Of a DNA stretch of 64,000 nucleotides, positions 10,770-21,751 are shown piece after piece. The notes beneath the pieces are model-generated. The model did no database searches and was not told the origin of the DNA. It was given only the letters and a program-made list of their open reading frames with translations. The DNA comes from Berberis thunbergii (lineage: Eukaryota > Streptophyta > Magnoliopsida > Ranunculales > Berberidaceae). The stretch covers positions 558,001-622,000 of the forward strand of contig QNQO01000555.1 of assembly GCA_003290165.1 (NCBI GenBank), in the 5' to 3' direction. The stretch's first letter is position 1. Each line of letters starts with the position of its first letter. Made by a program: the position numbers and the translations under genes.

Positions 10770-12185
10770 TCATATCCTTCTCAACTTATTCGTTGGCTGA
10801 TCTCCACCTCCAACACAAGCTTTGCTTCTCATCAAAGGTAAATTATATTTCATTGTATTCTCGTCTTAGATCTCTTTGTATCCAGTGTTTTGTATGTTGA
10901 TTTGTCTCATGTTTTTGGTAGGAAGTTTTGTGTGCGCGTGTGAACGCTTCAAGCGAAGAGAAACTGTGTTTACGACTATTTCAATTTTCTTCGTAATTTT
11001 TGCACTCACAGAGTACTCATTCAGGTACAAATTTCGTCCTCTTCATCTGCCGATCTATCAATTTGGCTTGATTTTTTGTAAAACAAATTTCAATTTTGGG
11101 CTCAATTTGGGGATTTTGAAGATCAGTTAGGATTAGTGATGTTTGAATTGAATGGGTTAGTGAATCAGATCAATGAAGTAAAGGGTATGTTCTAGTTTTG
11201 AAAATAATATGGGAATAGTATGCTGCATTTTGTTGTTTTGAGGGTGTGAACACTGGTTTTGTATGTAGATGTATCATTTGTCATGTTATATTAGATTTAC
11301 CATGTTTACATTCAAGGATGCCTGCTTAGTTGTTAGTTTTGTTACGAAATTACCATTGTTGCGTTGAAGGATGCTACAGGCATCACTGTGCTGTTGTTTT
11401 ATTTGCCAGTTCTGTTACAATGTGTGCCATAAGAAAGGTGAATATAAAGTTCAGCGATACTATAATAGAATTTTGCCTGCCATAACTGTCACTACGAATA
11501 TTTCATGATTTGTTAGACGTACGGGAAGCTTCTCATGATACTTCAGAGTCGAGGGTTTAAGGTTCATCACAATTTTACAAAATATGGCATTAACAACTTC
11601 AACATATAAATCATTGTGGGAAAAAATCACGCACACACTTGATAAATTTTCAAGAAAACTCCACATTAAGGACCCATACCACACCTCATTTCTTCCATGA
11701 CTAATATCCTAAGAAATGAATGCATTTGGATGAGATGGCTTGACCCTTTTGAGTGCAGAAGAGAATCTCTCATTCTCACTCACAACTTTTGGCAAAGAAG
11801 GTTTTGTTGGTTGTTTGTTGTTGTTTGATTTAATCCAAAAACATGTACCATATTACGTGCCTTTGAATTCATCACAAAAAATGAATAATTCTCCACACAC
11901 TCATTCATCACTCTCTTATTCCCAAGGAATAATATCTCTACTAATGAGATTTGCTTTATCATCCATTAGATCATTAGACATCTTAGCACCAAATATGTAC
12001 TTATCATTTTTACTTGAAAGTGAGCGAGGTTTTACAATGAAATGTACAATTATTTAGAAAATTTAGGCCGATTTTTCAATTCGAGTATATATTTTTAGTC
12101 TAGCCAGATTTAAACGCCATTTCAACTTTATTCTCTTACAGTGTTATACAATGCGAATTTTAATCGAGCGATGACGAAGGCTAGT
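10770..12185. other. Harbinger left internal region, no recognised gene
   Basis: Between the leader repeats and the transposase I see no recognisable protein. On the minus strand an open stretch at 11460-11684 and neighbouring broken frames up to about 12040 could be another captured fragment, but no family was recognised. The rest is AT-rich, with leader or intron character. Confidence 0.4.
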
Positions 12186-12189
12186 TCAG

Positions 12190-12795
12190 ATGTTTATGCT
12201 CTCCATAATGACGATGATCATGTATAGGAGGAGACACATTCCTAGGATGTTAATTGTCAACCGAGATGAAGAAAGACATTCTATGTTGAAAAGAATGTAT
12301 CGTGAGAGTGATCGTTTATGCCATGAACAACTTAGAATGAAGCGAAGCATATTCTTGAGGTTATGTTCTTGCTTACGTGGGTATGGGTTAAGAAATAGTC
12401 CTCATGTGGATGTTGAAGAACAAGTAGCTTTGTTTCTCAAAACGGTTGGACATGATAAGCGTAATCGAAGCTCGTGTTTCGGGTTCCTACGCTCTGGCCA
12501 CACTATTAGTAATTACTTTCATCGTGTGTTATCTTCGATACTACGATTACACAAAGATGTTGTCAATCCTACTACAGAAGCAAACTCCTCAGCTGATGGT
12601 GGGAGTCACCGTAGTTGGCATCATCATTTTCAGGTTAGATTGAAATTACTTTAGAAATTAAACTTAACATATTTAAATATAGCCAATTATATTATTTTAC
12701 TAGTAATATTTAACTAGTTACATTTCATATAGGATGTTGTAGGTGCAATAGATGGCACTCATGTCAAAGCCACTGTTGCCAAAGAAGATCATATA
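12190..12795 (+). pseudogene. PIF/Harbinger transposase, N-terminal half only
   Basis: Exon 1 (12190-12633) encodes the helical N-terminal DNA-binding region typical of plant Harbinger transposases (HARBI1-like; formerly nuclease-like, DUF8040): RRRHIPR, then LRMKRSIFLRLCSCLRGYGL, then the VEEQVALFLKTVGH segment. An intron with GT at 12634 and AG at 12731-12732 is followed by exon 2 from 12733, DVVGAIDGTHVKA. This contains the first catalytic aspartate motif (GAIDGTH) of the DDE domain. Homology is lost after about 12795. The rest of the DDE_4 domain, including the second Asp and the Glu, is missing and sequence from other genes follows. The start codon is uncertain because an exon could lie upstream. 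Confidence 0.85.
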
Positions 12796-12905
12796 GGTGC
12801 AATAGGTGCAAAATTCCTTATTCTTAGACTTCCCTGGATGAAATATATTTGAAACAAATAGGCAATTGCTCGTCTATGTGATTGACATAGTTGTTTATAA
12901 TGCAG

Positions 12906-13013
12906 GTTGCTGTTGTGACTGTTGCTTTCCCAGCAACCCCATTACTTCTAGCTAGGGCGCGAATTTGCATATTTGCCGCTCACTACAGAAAAGACTTGGT
13001 GAAAGCTTTGGAG
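12906..13013 (+). pseudogene. Captured exon of serine palmitoyltransferase subunit LCB2
   Basis: A 36-residue exon encodes VAVVTVAFPATPLLLARAR followed by ICIFAAHYRKDLVKALE. This matches the conserved C-terminal part of plant LCB2, the catalytic PLP-dependent subunit that condenses serine with palmitoyl-CoA in sphingolipid synthesis. It is preceded by an intron-like tract ending TGCAG and followed by GAG|GTAC, so both splice junctions appear to be retained. No other LCB2 exon was seen nearby. It lies between the truncated Harbinger transposase and the Myb/SANT ORF, in the same strand sense as the transposon genes. A lone exon cannot make enzyme. Retained intron sequence means capture at the DNA level rather than by retroposition. 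Confidence 0.82.
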
Positions 13014-13190
13014 GTACAATTTTCACAAGTAATTAACAGCTCGTATAGATATTATCGAGGAGTTATTTTTCAACGAATAAGTAGTACTTTCTTTCAACTG
13101 CAAAGAATAAAATCATGCAGTGCAATAACCATTGCTTGCTTCAAATATCAAATTTAGCCTCCCTAATTATCATCAACATTTATTCAAATT

Positions 13191-13706
13191 AGCACCCTCT
13201 TCAGTAGTTAACAATCCAATGTCATATGTCATATCTGTTTTGACATAACCAGGATGAACACAATTTATTCGCATCTTTGGGTATTTTCGGGCTAGAATGC
13301 CAGTATATGCATTCAATGCAGCTTTAGAGAGTTTATAAGAAGAGAAAGTGATAGGCCATCCATTAACTTGTAACTTATCCTCCTTGAAATCCTTTACGAA
13401 CCATTTCAATAGCTCATCTATTCGCTCTTCTGTCAAACTCTCACTGTTAAACTCTGCTTTAATATTCTCATTGGGGATTAACTGCATGCATCAGTGGAAA
13501 GTTAGAATATACTTGATGAATCATGAAAAACAATCGTACAAGATGGAGATTTACATGGATCAGATTCAATTATTTGCATTCTGATGTATATCATTACCAT
13601 GAGTTGCCCAAATGAAGAGGATAGATTCACAATTCTTGCTGAATTTGATACTTGAAGTAAGGGTAGAAGTGCTTCGGTTACAACTACAACTGAACTCCTT
13701 GCTATT
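13191..13706 (-). pseudogene. Captured fragment of a short-chain dehydrogenase/reductase (neomenthol dehydrogenase-like)
   Basis: Two exons lie on the minus strand. The upstream one (about 13706 to 13598) encodes VTEALLPLLQVSNSARIVNL and SSSFGQL, the segment bearing the catalytic serine region. The second (13481 to 13191) encodes the helical insert typical of plant (+)-neomenthol dehydrogenase/salutaridine-reductase-like SDRs, then the active-site YKLSKAALNAYT (YxxxK) and INCVHPGYVKTDM. It ends abruptly at EEGA. The intron between them has GT at 13597-13596 and AG at 13483-13482 when read on the minus strand. The Rossmann N-terminus (TGxxxGIG) and the C-terminus are absent. The fragment sits inside the Harbinger element in antisense to its genes, so it is a broken, captured or nested piece and not a functional gene. 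Confidence 0.85.
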
Positions 13707-13796
13707 CTGCAATCCCAAGCTGCAGCAGAAACAAATACTTGTCCTCATACCACTCTTCAATTGTTGTGCTAAATGTTGTAGATTATATTTGTAGGT

Positions 13797-14659
13797 ATGG
13801 CATCCAAATTACAATGGAGTGATTCGATGGATTTGGTTTTGATTAGAACATTGGTGGATGAGAGTAATACCGGAGGAAAAAAAAACAGATAATGGGTGGA
13901 AGTAAAGCGCATTAGAGCGCGTGGTGGAAGAAATTAAGAAATCTCACAATATGGTAATTACCCACGATCATGTCCGGTCGAGGGTGAAGACCTTCAAGAA
14001 GCAATATTTGGCAGTCCGAGAAGTTCACAAGAAAAGTGGGTTTGGATTAGACTATAGTAGCAGACTCATCACTGCAAACAACGAAGTGTGGGAAGACTAT
14101 GTTGCGGTAAGTTTTCTTAAGCATGGTTCGGTAGGACCTCATGCAAGTTATTTTTCAATGTCATTGAGAATGCTAGTTAGAATTTATTGAGAATGTTAGT
14201 TTTCTAATCTTTATTGAAAAATTTTCTCCAACTATTTTTATTTTGTTGATTGTTCTAATCTTTTTGTTAAATTAGATTGTTTTCTCAATTATATTTCTTA
14301 ACATTGTTTAGGCACACAAGGAAGCAAAAAAAGTTTGTGGCAAAATCTTTCCATACTATGGCGACCTTGCAATCATCATAGGAAATGATCAAGCAACTGG
14401 CGATCGCTGTATAGCAAGTTGTGATGATGACAATGTACCCATGGTTGAAGCAAGTGAAAGTGTCCATACAGACACTGGAGACAGGGAAAATGTTGCCTCG
14501 GGTTCTACTACATCATCTCGCAAACGCAAGCGAACGTGTGACAACGATGATCCCGAGTTTGCTAAGGCCATATCGAGTATATGCAAGGCATTTGAGCAAG
14601 CGAGTGATATGCCTATACAATTGGAAACTTTCCCTTGGAAGAAGTTGAGAAGACTGTAA
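13797..14659 (+). pseudogene. Harbinger-associated Myb/SANT-like DNA-binding protein, broken
   Basis: ATG at 13797 opens MASKLQWSDSMDLVLIRTL, the start of the Myb/SANT-like domain found in the second ORF of PIF/Harbinger elements, which helps the transposase reach the nucleus and bind DNA. An indel in the A-run near 13876-13885 shifts the frame, and TAA at 13903-13905 interrupts it. From 13906 the frame continues with HVRSRVKTFKKQY and ends exon 1 at 14106 (VWEDYVA|). Exon 2 (14312-14659) continues in phase through FPYYGDLA, an acidic/Ser-rich linker and a basic RKRKR stretch (possible nuclear localisation signal). It stops with TAA at 14657-14659. Intron GT-AG is 14107-14311. One frameshift plus one nonsense codon make it non-functional as read. 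Confidence 0.83.
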
Positions 14660-15871
14660 GGGTTGTTCCTGGACTCACCAAACGTAAAATTTTAAAAATC
14701 ATGAGAAAGTTCAATGGGAACATAGAGCTTGGTACTTTTTTTTTAGGATTGACGAAAAAACAAAGGAGGGTTGGGTTCTTGCAGAGTTGGAGGATAATTA
14801 GTTTGGAGAAAAAGTAATTGGCTTCTTGTCTTTAATCCTTTTTATGTGTTTTGATTAGTAATCAATGAATTAGAAAGTTTGGATTTTGTTTAATTGGTGT
14901 TTGGGAGTATGTGGTTTAGGACTTGTTATGTTTATGCAGTAAACATGATTTCATTTTGAAAATTTTAGTCAAAATATATATTGCTAAATATTATTTTTAT
15001 TAGAATTCTGAATACCAGTATTGAACGTTGATTTCTCATTGAAAGATTTAAGCAGACGTCGAGTTTAAAATTATACTGTAAGGATGTTTTGCAGGAAGCA
15101 AAATCAAAACCATATTCTAGTTTATATATAAAAGTAAAATTATGGGATCTTAAAAATTAAAATAAAAAAAAAAAAAAATTCCCATGATTATTTTTGGGCA
15201 ACCAAACACTCACAATAGGAATCGGAATCCAATTCCCATGGACAACCAAACATCAAAGTTGGTCCCATGCCATGGAATAAGATTCGAATTCCCACCTTAG
15301 GATTTCATGCAACCAAACACCTTGGTGTGTTTGGTTGCATGAAATTCTATGTCATGGGAATCCATGAGGGGACCCCTACATTTTAGGCTAAATTGATGTA
15401 TTACTCCACATCCACCATTTGGTTTTGTTATCAATGGTGGGAATGGAAGTCCCATTAACAAGGAAATCATATGCATTGGGGGACCAAGGAGTGAGATTCT
15501 CATGTTCATGGGACTTTTATTCCCACCATTGATCACAAAATCAAATGGTGGTCAAATGGTAGATGTGGAGTGATATATCAATTTAGCCTAAAATGTAGGG
15601 ATCCCCTCATTGATTCTCATGGCATAGGATTCCATGCAACCATATATCACTCCACATCTACTATTTGATTTTGTAATCAATGGTGGGAATGAAAGTCTCA
15701 TGAACATGAAAATCTCACTCCCTGGTTCCCAAGGCAAGTGATTCTCATGTTCATGGGAATTTTATTTCCACCATTGATCACAAAACCAAATGGTGGATGT
15801 GGAGTGATACATCAATTTAGCCTAAAATGTAGGGCTCCCTTCATGAATTTTCATGACATAGGATTCCATGC

Positions 15872-16350
15872 TGTCAGGACTAATATCGTTGGTCAAGGAA
15901 ATCAAGGTCAGAGGCCTTTCAAGACTTTCCTAATGGTCTCAAAACTCAATGTTCCTTTTTGAAAAGTGCCCAAATGCTTAGCATCTATATTATAGGGGGA
16001 AGGTTTGAGCTCTTGACTGTGAGGACTTGTTGCCTTCATTGCATAATCGGGCCAGACTATACCGCTAGCATTTTTATTGTTTTCTTTGCATTGCTTTTCA
16101 ACTTCAAACTTGTATTTCCATCGATCGATAACATCGAACTAGTCTTGAGCAACGTCCTTCCGAACGTTCCTCCCCATTGTAATCTATTGAATGTTAATGA
16201 AAGCTTTTGTTGACTATTGTGCATTGTTATATTGTCTACAGATTGATATTGTGCATTCTCAAGTTAATATTTGTGCCCGTCAAAGTAAGTACTCATAGGC
16301 TTACTAGTGAATTGAATAGCTAGTGCCGCACGGATTGCTAGTTCGTGACA
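15872..16350 (+). repeat. 5' LTR of the chromovirus
   Basis: 479 bp, TGTCAGGAC...GTGACA. It aligns over its whole length with 21039-21521. Confidence 0.93.
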
Positions 16351-16377
16351 GTTGGTATCAGAGCCAGAGCTTGTTGA

Positions 16378-17510
16378 ATGCAAACCAGGATGCAGGAACT
16401 AAGTGAGCGCCTTAGCGCTATGGAGGAACGACAGTCTAGTCGAATGCAAAGACTAGAAACCAGAATGGACCAATTGAGCTGTTTGGGAGAACAGATAAGT
16501 AGCCTTGATGGACTCTTTCACTTGGCAAACAGAGTGGATTCGTTGGCTGAGCACGTTGACAATTTGGAGGGAAGAACAGTCGCTATGGAAGAGTCGCCTC
16601 ACCCCATAGCTCAGGTGATGAGTGACTTCCAATTACAGTTGGAGGACTTATTTGCAAGGGTTAGCTTGCTGACCAAGGCCACAGGGACGACTGGTCACCC
16701 TAGGATGAAAGTGCCTGAGCCAAAGTCATACGCTGGGGTACGAGATGGGAAGGAGCTAGAGAACTTCTTGTTTGATTTGGAACAGTATTTTCGCGCGGTG
16801 AACCCCGAATCAGAAGAAGCCAAGGTCACCATGGCGACCATGTACTTAGCAGGTGATGCAAAATTATGGTGGAGAACCAAATATGCAGATATGGAAGAAG
16901 GTCGCATCCTTATTAGAACTTGGGCAGACCTCAAAAAGGAACTAGAAATCAATTATTGCCTGAGAATACTGATTTCTTAGCAAAGAGGAAGCTCCACACC
17001 ATCAAACAGACAGACAATATTCGAGACTATGTCAGACAGTTCTCAACTTGTTTGCTAGATATTCGAGACATGTCTGAGAAGGACAAAGTTTTCTGTTTCA
17101 TGGAACAAGCTCAGCCGCTTTTGCAAGCAGAATTACAAATTCAGAAGGTGACAGATATTACAAGTGTTATTGCAGCAGCAGAAAGGTTTAGCGATTATAT
17201 GCCCATGGCTGGATCCACTTCGCTCAATCACTCCACAGCTAGAACTGGAAGTACCAATTCGAGCTCAGGGTCGAATGCTTGATCACCTCACCAAAACTGA
17301 GAAAACTCAAATCAGAATCGAGGAAACTACAATTCTCGGCCGTCCAACCAAAATTTGAGTTCCAACAGAAATTGGAATGTCAGTCCTAGCAACTCAAATT
17401 ACAACAACAAAGGAGGGCAAAACTACTCTGGGCAGTAGAGGCCACTTGTACCGGCCCCATGCATTCTTTGCAATAGTAGAGATCACCCAGCAGGCAAATG
17501 CCCATCCAAA
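16378..17510 (+). pseudogene. Chromovirus gag
   Basis: ATG at 16378 opens a coiled-coil-like Gln/Glu/Arg-rich N-terminus. The Retrotrans_gag core follows, with VPEPKSYAGVRDGKELENFL and GDAKLWWRTKY. A shift near 16955 moves the continuation (DFLAKRKLHTIKQTDNIRDY) into the next frame, which stops at 17282. A CX2CX4HX4C zinc knuckle (CILCNSRDHPAGKC) is encoded at 17460-17501 beyond a TAG at about 17437. Gag would assemble the particle and bind RNA. The shift and the stops show that this copy cannot. Confidence 0.85.
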
Positions 17511-17519
17511 CCAGCCCTA

Positions 17520-20500
17520 CACTCATTGATGCCCTTGCTTCAAATAGAACCTTCTAACTCGACCGCATCGAGCTCGAACCCCACCAACAGTGAGACCTCC
17601 CAGATGGGAGCTCTACGCAAGCTCAATGCTGTCAAAGGAGAAATGTATAAGCACCCACACAATAAGGCTTTACAATACATCGACATTTCTACAATACATC
17701 GACATCACTATCAATGGGTTCACTTCCCAAGCATTGTTGGATTCAGGAGCGACAGACAATTTTATTGCCCCAGAGGAAGCTAGACGTGTGGGTCTGAACT
17801 TAGAAGGAGATTGGGAAAATTGAAAGCTGTCAACTCTGAGGCAATCTCTATTAATGGTATGGCTAGAGCTGTGCCACTACAGGTTGGTCCATGGGAAGGA
17901 AGAACAAACTTCTTGACCATCCCACTTGATGATTTTAAGGTGATTCTAGGCCAAGAATTCTTCTGAGGAGCTGCAGCAGGACCACTACCTTTCATGGACT
18001 CCTTGGGTTTTTTCAGACCCAGACTACGCATTGTACCAACCTCAATTCGACCCACAACTCATGATAGAATATTGTCGGCGTTTCAAGTCAAGAGAGGCTT
18101 AGCCAAAGGAGAAGATACATACTTAGCTGTGGCAAAGTTAGAGATGGAAGATGATACTAGCAAAATTCCCGAGGAAGTTTCCCAAGTTATTGTTGACTTC
18201 AGCAAAGTGATGTCGAATGAGTTGCCAAATAATCTACCTCCCAGAAGGCTCATTGATCACGAAATTGAGTTAGTGCCTGGTGCCAAGCCACCCGCACGTA
18301 CTCCATATCTCATGAGCCCTCCAGAGTTGACCGAATTGAAAAAACAACTAGATGGCTTGTTGGAGTAGGGATTCATTCAGCCCTCTAAAGCACCTTATGG
18401 GGCACCTGTTCTTTTTCAGCTGAAACATGATGGCAGTCTTCACCTTTGTGTTGACTATAGAGCCTTGAAAAAAGTCACTATAAAGAACAAATACTCGCTA
18501 CCGCTCATTGCAGACTTATTCGACCAACTTGGATCTGCCGGATACTTCACAAAACTCGACTTGAGATCAGGTTACCATCAAGTCCGCATTGCTGCTGGCG
18601 ACGAACCCAAAACTGTTTGTTCTACTAGATATGGGTCATATGAGTTCCTAGTAATGCCCTTCGGTTTGACCAATGCTCCAGCTACGTTTTTGCACCCTTA
18701 TGAATGACCTGTTCCGTCACCTTCTGGACAAATCTGTGGTTGTCTATCTTGATGATATTGTGGTTTATAGTGGGACTATAGAAGAACACCTACATCATTT
18801 GCGAGAAGTGTTCCAAATCCTTAGGGATAATCATCTCTTTGTCAAGAAGGAGAAGTACGCATTCGGCCAGACCCAGATCAATTTCTTGGGTCATGTTATT
18901 GGCAATGGCAAGATTCAGATGGACATGGAGAAAGTCAAGGCAATCCATGATTGGAACACTCCTAAGAACGTGTCTCAACTACGTTCTTTCCTTGGACTCG
19001 CAAACTATTATCGTCGCTTCATAAGGGACTACTCTAAAAAAGCTGTTGCACTGACAAATTTGTTGAAACAAGACCGAACATGAGAATGGGATAGACAGTG
19101 TGAAGCTTCATTCCAAGACTTGAAACTGGTCGTGATGAAAGATCCAGTACTGCCCTTGCTAGACATCACCATGCCCTTTGAAGTACAAACAGATGCATCT
19201 GATTATGCCTTAGGGGGAGTTTTGCTTCAAGATGGCCACCTGATAGCATATGAGAGTTGAAAGTTGAATGATACAGAATCCCGTTACTCAGCTCAGGAAA
19301 AGGAATTGCTAGCCATTGTACATTGTTTACGGGTGTAGAGACACTACCTTTTGGGATCTCAAGTCCTTGTTAAAACGGATAATGTCGCAGCAAGCCATTT
19401 CCTTACTCAGAAGATGCTAACCTCCAAGCAATCTCGATGGCAGGAAAAATTAGAAGAATTTGACTTAGTATTGGAATACAAGTCAGGGCGCACTAACAAT
19501 GTAGCTGATGCACTCAGTAGACCTTGCAGTGCTCACCCATACCGGTCCGAGTCACACCATCTTGGAGAAGATCAAAGCAGGCCTACAGGCAGACCCACAA
19601 GTGAAGGCGATTACTGAGTTGATCAAGTAGGGCAAAACTCGACGGTTCTGGATAAAAGATGGAGGAATACTCACAACTGATAATCTCCTCTACGTTCCAA
19701 GAACCTCTGGTTTGAGGAAAGAACTTTTAAGCGAATGCCATGACACCCATTGGGCGGGACATCTAGGTTGGAGACGAACACTTGCATTGCTAGAGAGGGG
19801 GTACTATTGGCCGCAGATACAGGAGGATGTAATGACCTATGTTCGACATGTCTTATTTGCCAGCAAGATAAGGTTGAAAGAGATCGACCAGTAGGCTTAC
19901 TAGAGCCCTTGCCTGTTCTGACTCGTCCTTGGGAAAGTGTTTCCATGGACTTCATTACTGGGTTACCGAAAGTGGAGGATTTCAGGTGTATCTTTGTAGT
20001 TGTTGACCGATTTTCAAAGTATGTGACATTTGTGTCGATCGGACTGACTTGCACAGCCGAAGATACGGCACAATTGTTCCTCAAGCATGTAGTGAAGTAT
20101 TGGGGACTGCCCGAAAACATTGTTAGCGACAGTGATGCTCGCTTCACAGGAAATTTCTGGAAGGAGTTGTTCAAGCTCTTGGGATCCAAGCTTAATATGT
20201 CGACAAGCCAACATCCCCAATCTGACGGACAGACTGAGCGCTTTAACTCTATGCTCGAAGAATACCTTCGTCATTTTGTAAGTGCAAATCAGAAAAATTG
20301 GGTGGGACTACTTGATGTTGCACAATTCTGTTTCAACTTACAAAAGAGCTCAGCTACTCACTCCAGCCCCTTTCAGTTGGTTACTGGTCAGCAACCATTG
20401 ACACCACATACAATACTTACCGGATACCAAGGACCCAGCCCAAGAACTTTTGAATTTGTCAAAGCCTGGCAGAAAAATATTAAAGTTGCTCGAGTCTATC

Positions 20501-21027
20501 TTGAGAAAGCCTCCCGTCACATAAAGAAATGGGCCGACAAGAAACGACGGATTGATCCTTTTGAAGTCGGGGACTTGGTATTGGTGAAGCTAGATATGTT
20601 CAATAAGTATAAAAGGATAGCTAGAGCACACAACAATCTGTTTCGCAAGTACGAGGGACCGGTACAGATTATTGAGAAAGTCGGCAAAGTCTCTTATCGC
20701 GTCAAGTTACCACATTGGCTCCGTTTCACCCATCTTGTCTTCCATGCAAGTAACTTGAAGTCCTACCATGCAGATGCCACTGATCCCACAAGAAATGTAT
20801 CTACCCGAGCATTGCCTAAGCATCCTACTAAGCCAGATCGAGAAGTGGAAGAAATCTTAGCTGACCGCCTCATCAACAACACAGGCCCGGATAGAGAGTA
20901 TTTGGTCAAGTGGCAAGATGAACCTCCTTCAGAGATCAGTTGGGAGCTGGTCGAGCATCTGCTGCCATACCTCTCAAAGCTGGAAGAGTACTTGGAAAAG
21001 TTCGCTGCGAGGGCGTCAACGAATTGA
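17520..21027 (+). pseudogene. Chromovirus pol: protease, RT, RNase H, integrase, chromodomain
   Basis: Domains in order: protease with ALLDSGATDNFI (Asp codon at 17740); reverse transcriptase from about 18220, with [14 protein letters not shown] and the catalytic YLDD at 18745-18756; RNase H with FEVQTDASDYALGG near 19180; the integrase zinc region (about 19735-19880); the integrase core with MDFITGLP, VSDSDARF and SDGQTERFN supplying D, D and E; and a chromodomain ending the protein (VEEILADR ... EYLVKWQDEPPSEISWE, about 20840-20990). Breaks include a TAG near 18366, an extra T in the T-run near 18686-18691, stops near 19081, 19258 and 19336, and a shift near 19890. From 19750 to 21027 one frame is fully open. 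The chromodomain is thought to guide integration into heterochromatin. Confidence 0.92.
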
Positions 21028-21038
21028 GTGTGGGAGAG

Positions 21039-21521
21039 TGTCAGGACTAGTACCGTTGGTCAGGGAAATCAAAGTCAGAGGCTTTTTAAGACTTTCCTAA
21101 TGGTCTCAAAACTCAATGTTCCCTTTTGAAAATTGCCCAAATGCTTAGCATCTATATTATAGGGCGAATGTTTGACCTCTTGACTGTGAGAACGTGTTGC
21201 CTCCATTGCATAGTCAGGCCAGACCATACCGCTAGCATTTTTATTGTTTTTTTTTTTTGCATTGCTTTTCAACTTCAAACTTGTATTTTCATCGATCGAT
21301 AGCATCAAACTAGTCTTGAGCAATGTCTTTCCGAACGTTCCTCCCCATTGTAATCTATTGAATGTTAATAAAAGCTTTTGCTGACTATTGTGCATTGTTA
21401 TATTGTCTACAGATTGATATTGTGCATTCTTAAGTTAATATTTGTGCCCATCAAAGTAATTACTCATAGGCTTATTAGTGAATTGGATAACTAGTGTCGC
21501 ACGGATTGCTAGTCCGTGACA
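21039..21521 (+). repeat. 3' LTR of the chromovirus
   Basis: 483 bp, TGTCAGGAC...GTGACA. It is preceded by the purine tract GTGTGGGAGAG and followed by the second CATGC target copy. Confidence 0.93.
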
Positions 21522-21617
21522 CATGCAACCAAACACACCATTAGTGTTTACAATAGGCGCTGCGTGTATCGAATGTCTGACTCGTTACATCAAAAGAAAA
21601 AGAGTGCTTATCAAAAC

Positions 21618-21654
21618 AAACCCCCCTCCCTCGCCCGTTCCTCGCCATTTAGAA
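21618..21654. repeat. Right-hand remnant of the hairpin MITE family
   Basis: CCCTCCCTCGCCCGTTCC followed by TCGCCATTTAGAA matches the right end of the MITE at 60028-60170. The left half is missing. It lies about 100 bp upstream of the start codon of the next gene. Confidence 0.6.
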
Positions 21655-21751
21655 GATAAACAGGGGAGGAAGTTAAACTTACAAAAGGACAGGTGACATA
21701 CAGACAGAATCAATCACAGAGATCGAGTACACAATCGAAAACGATTCAATC

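Larger units (their letters stand above)
10207..15321 (+). mobile_element. PIF/Harbinger DNA transposon with captured gene fragments
   Basis: The left end begins GGGTGTGTTTGGTTGCA after TTA (10204-10206). The right end reads TGCAACCAAACACC at 15308-15321. Subterminal sequence on both sides carries repeated TTCCCA/TGGGAA motifs in inverted orientation. Inside are the two genes expected of PIF/Harbinger elements: a transposase (12190-12795, truncated) and a Myb/SANT-like protein (13797-14659, broken). Between them lie fragments of two host genes. TTA target preference and the two-gene layout are known for this superfamily. This copy cannot encode a complete transposase, so it is non-autonomous. 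Confidence 0.87.
15872..21521 (+). mobile_element. Ty3/gypsy chromovirus, full length but with broken genes
   Basis: Two LTRs (15872-16350 and 21039-21521) bracket gag-protease-RT-RNase H-integrase-chromodomain. A primer-binding site TGGTATCAGAGCC follows the 5' LTR (about 16353-16365, initiator-tRNA-Met type), and the purine tract GTGTGGGAGAG precedes the 3' LTR. The target duplication CATGC is perfect (15867-15871 and 21522-21526). The C-terminal chromodomain places it among chromoviruses; total length of 5.65 kb with ~480 bp LTRs suits the smaller plant lineages (Reina/Galadriel-like), but the lineage was not determined. By eye the LTRs differ at roughly 33 of ~480 positions, mostly transitions. 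Several in-frame stops and shifts in the coding region agree with an old, inactive copy. Confidence 0.95.
15322..21540. mobile_element. Harbinger-type (Tourist-like) MITE split by a gypsy element
   Basis: The left end reads TTGGTGTGTTTGGTTGCATG at 15322-15341. The right end, CATGCAACCAAACACACCA, is at 21522-21540 followed by TTA. The 5.65 kb between 15872 and 21521 is a later chromovirus. The MITE body contains a second, inexact copy of its own sequence: matching blocks around CACTCCACATC(C/T)AC, AATTTAGCCTAAAATGTAGG and GGATTCCATGCAACC appear near 15400-15650 and again near 15650-15870. The body therefore seems internally duplicated. It directly abuts the Harbinger element, sharing its terminal motif in inverted orientation. 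Confidence 0.75.

Noticed and set aside
11460..11684. Minus-strand frame inside Harbinger as a B3-domain or other captured gene
   Set aside because: I looked for B3-like and other motifs and could not align any with confidence, so no identity is claimed.
19671..20189. 172-codon minus-strand frame opposite chromovirus integrase
   Set aside because: The plus strand encodes a clear integrase core here. The reverse frame has no family features.
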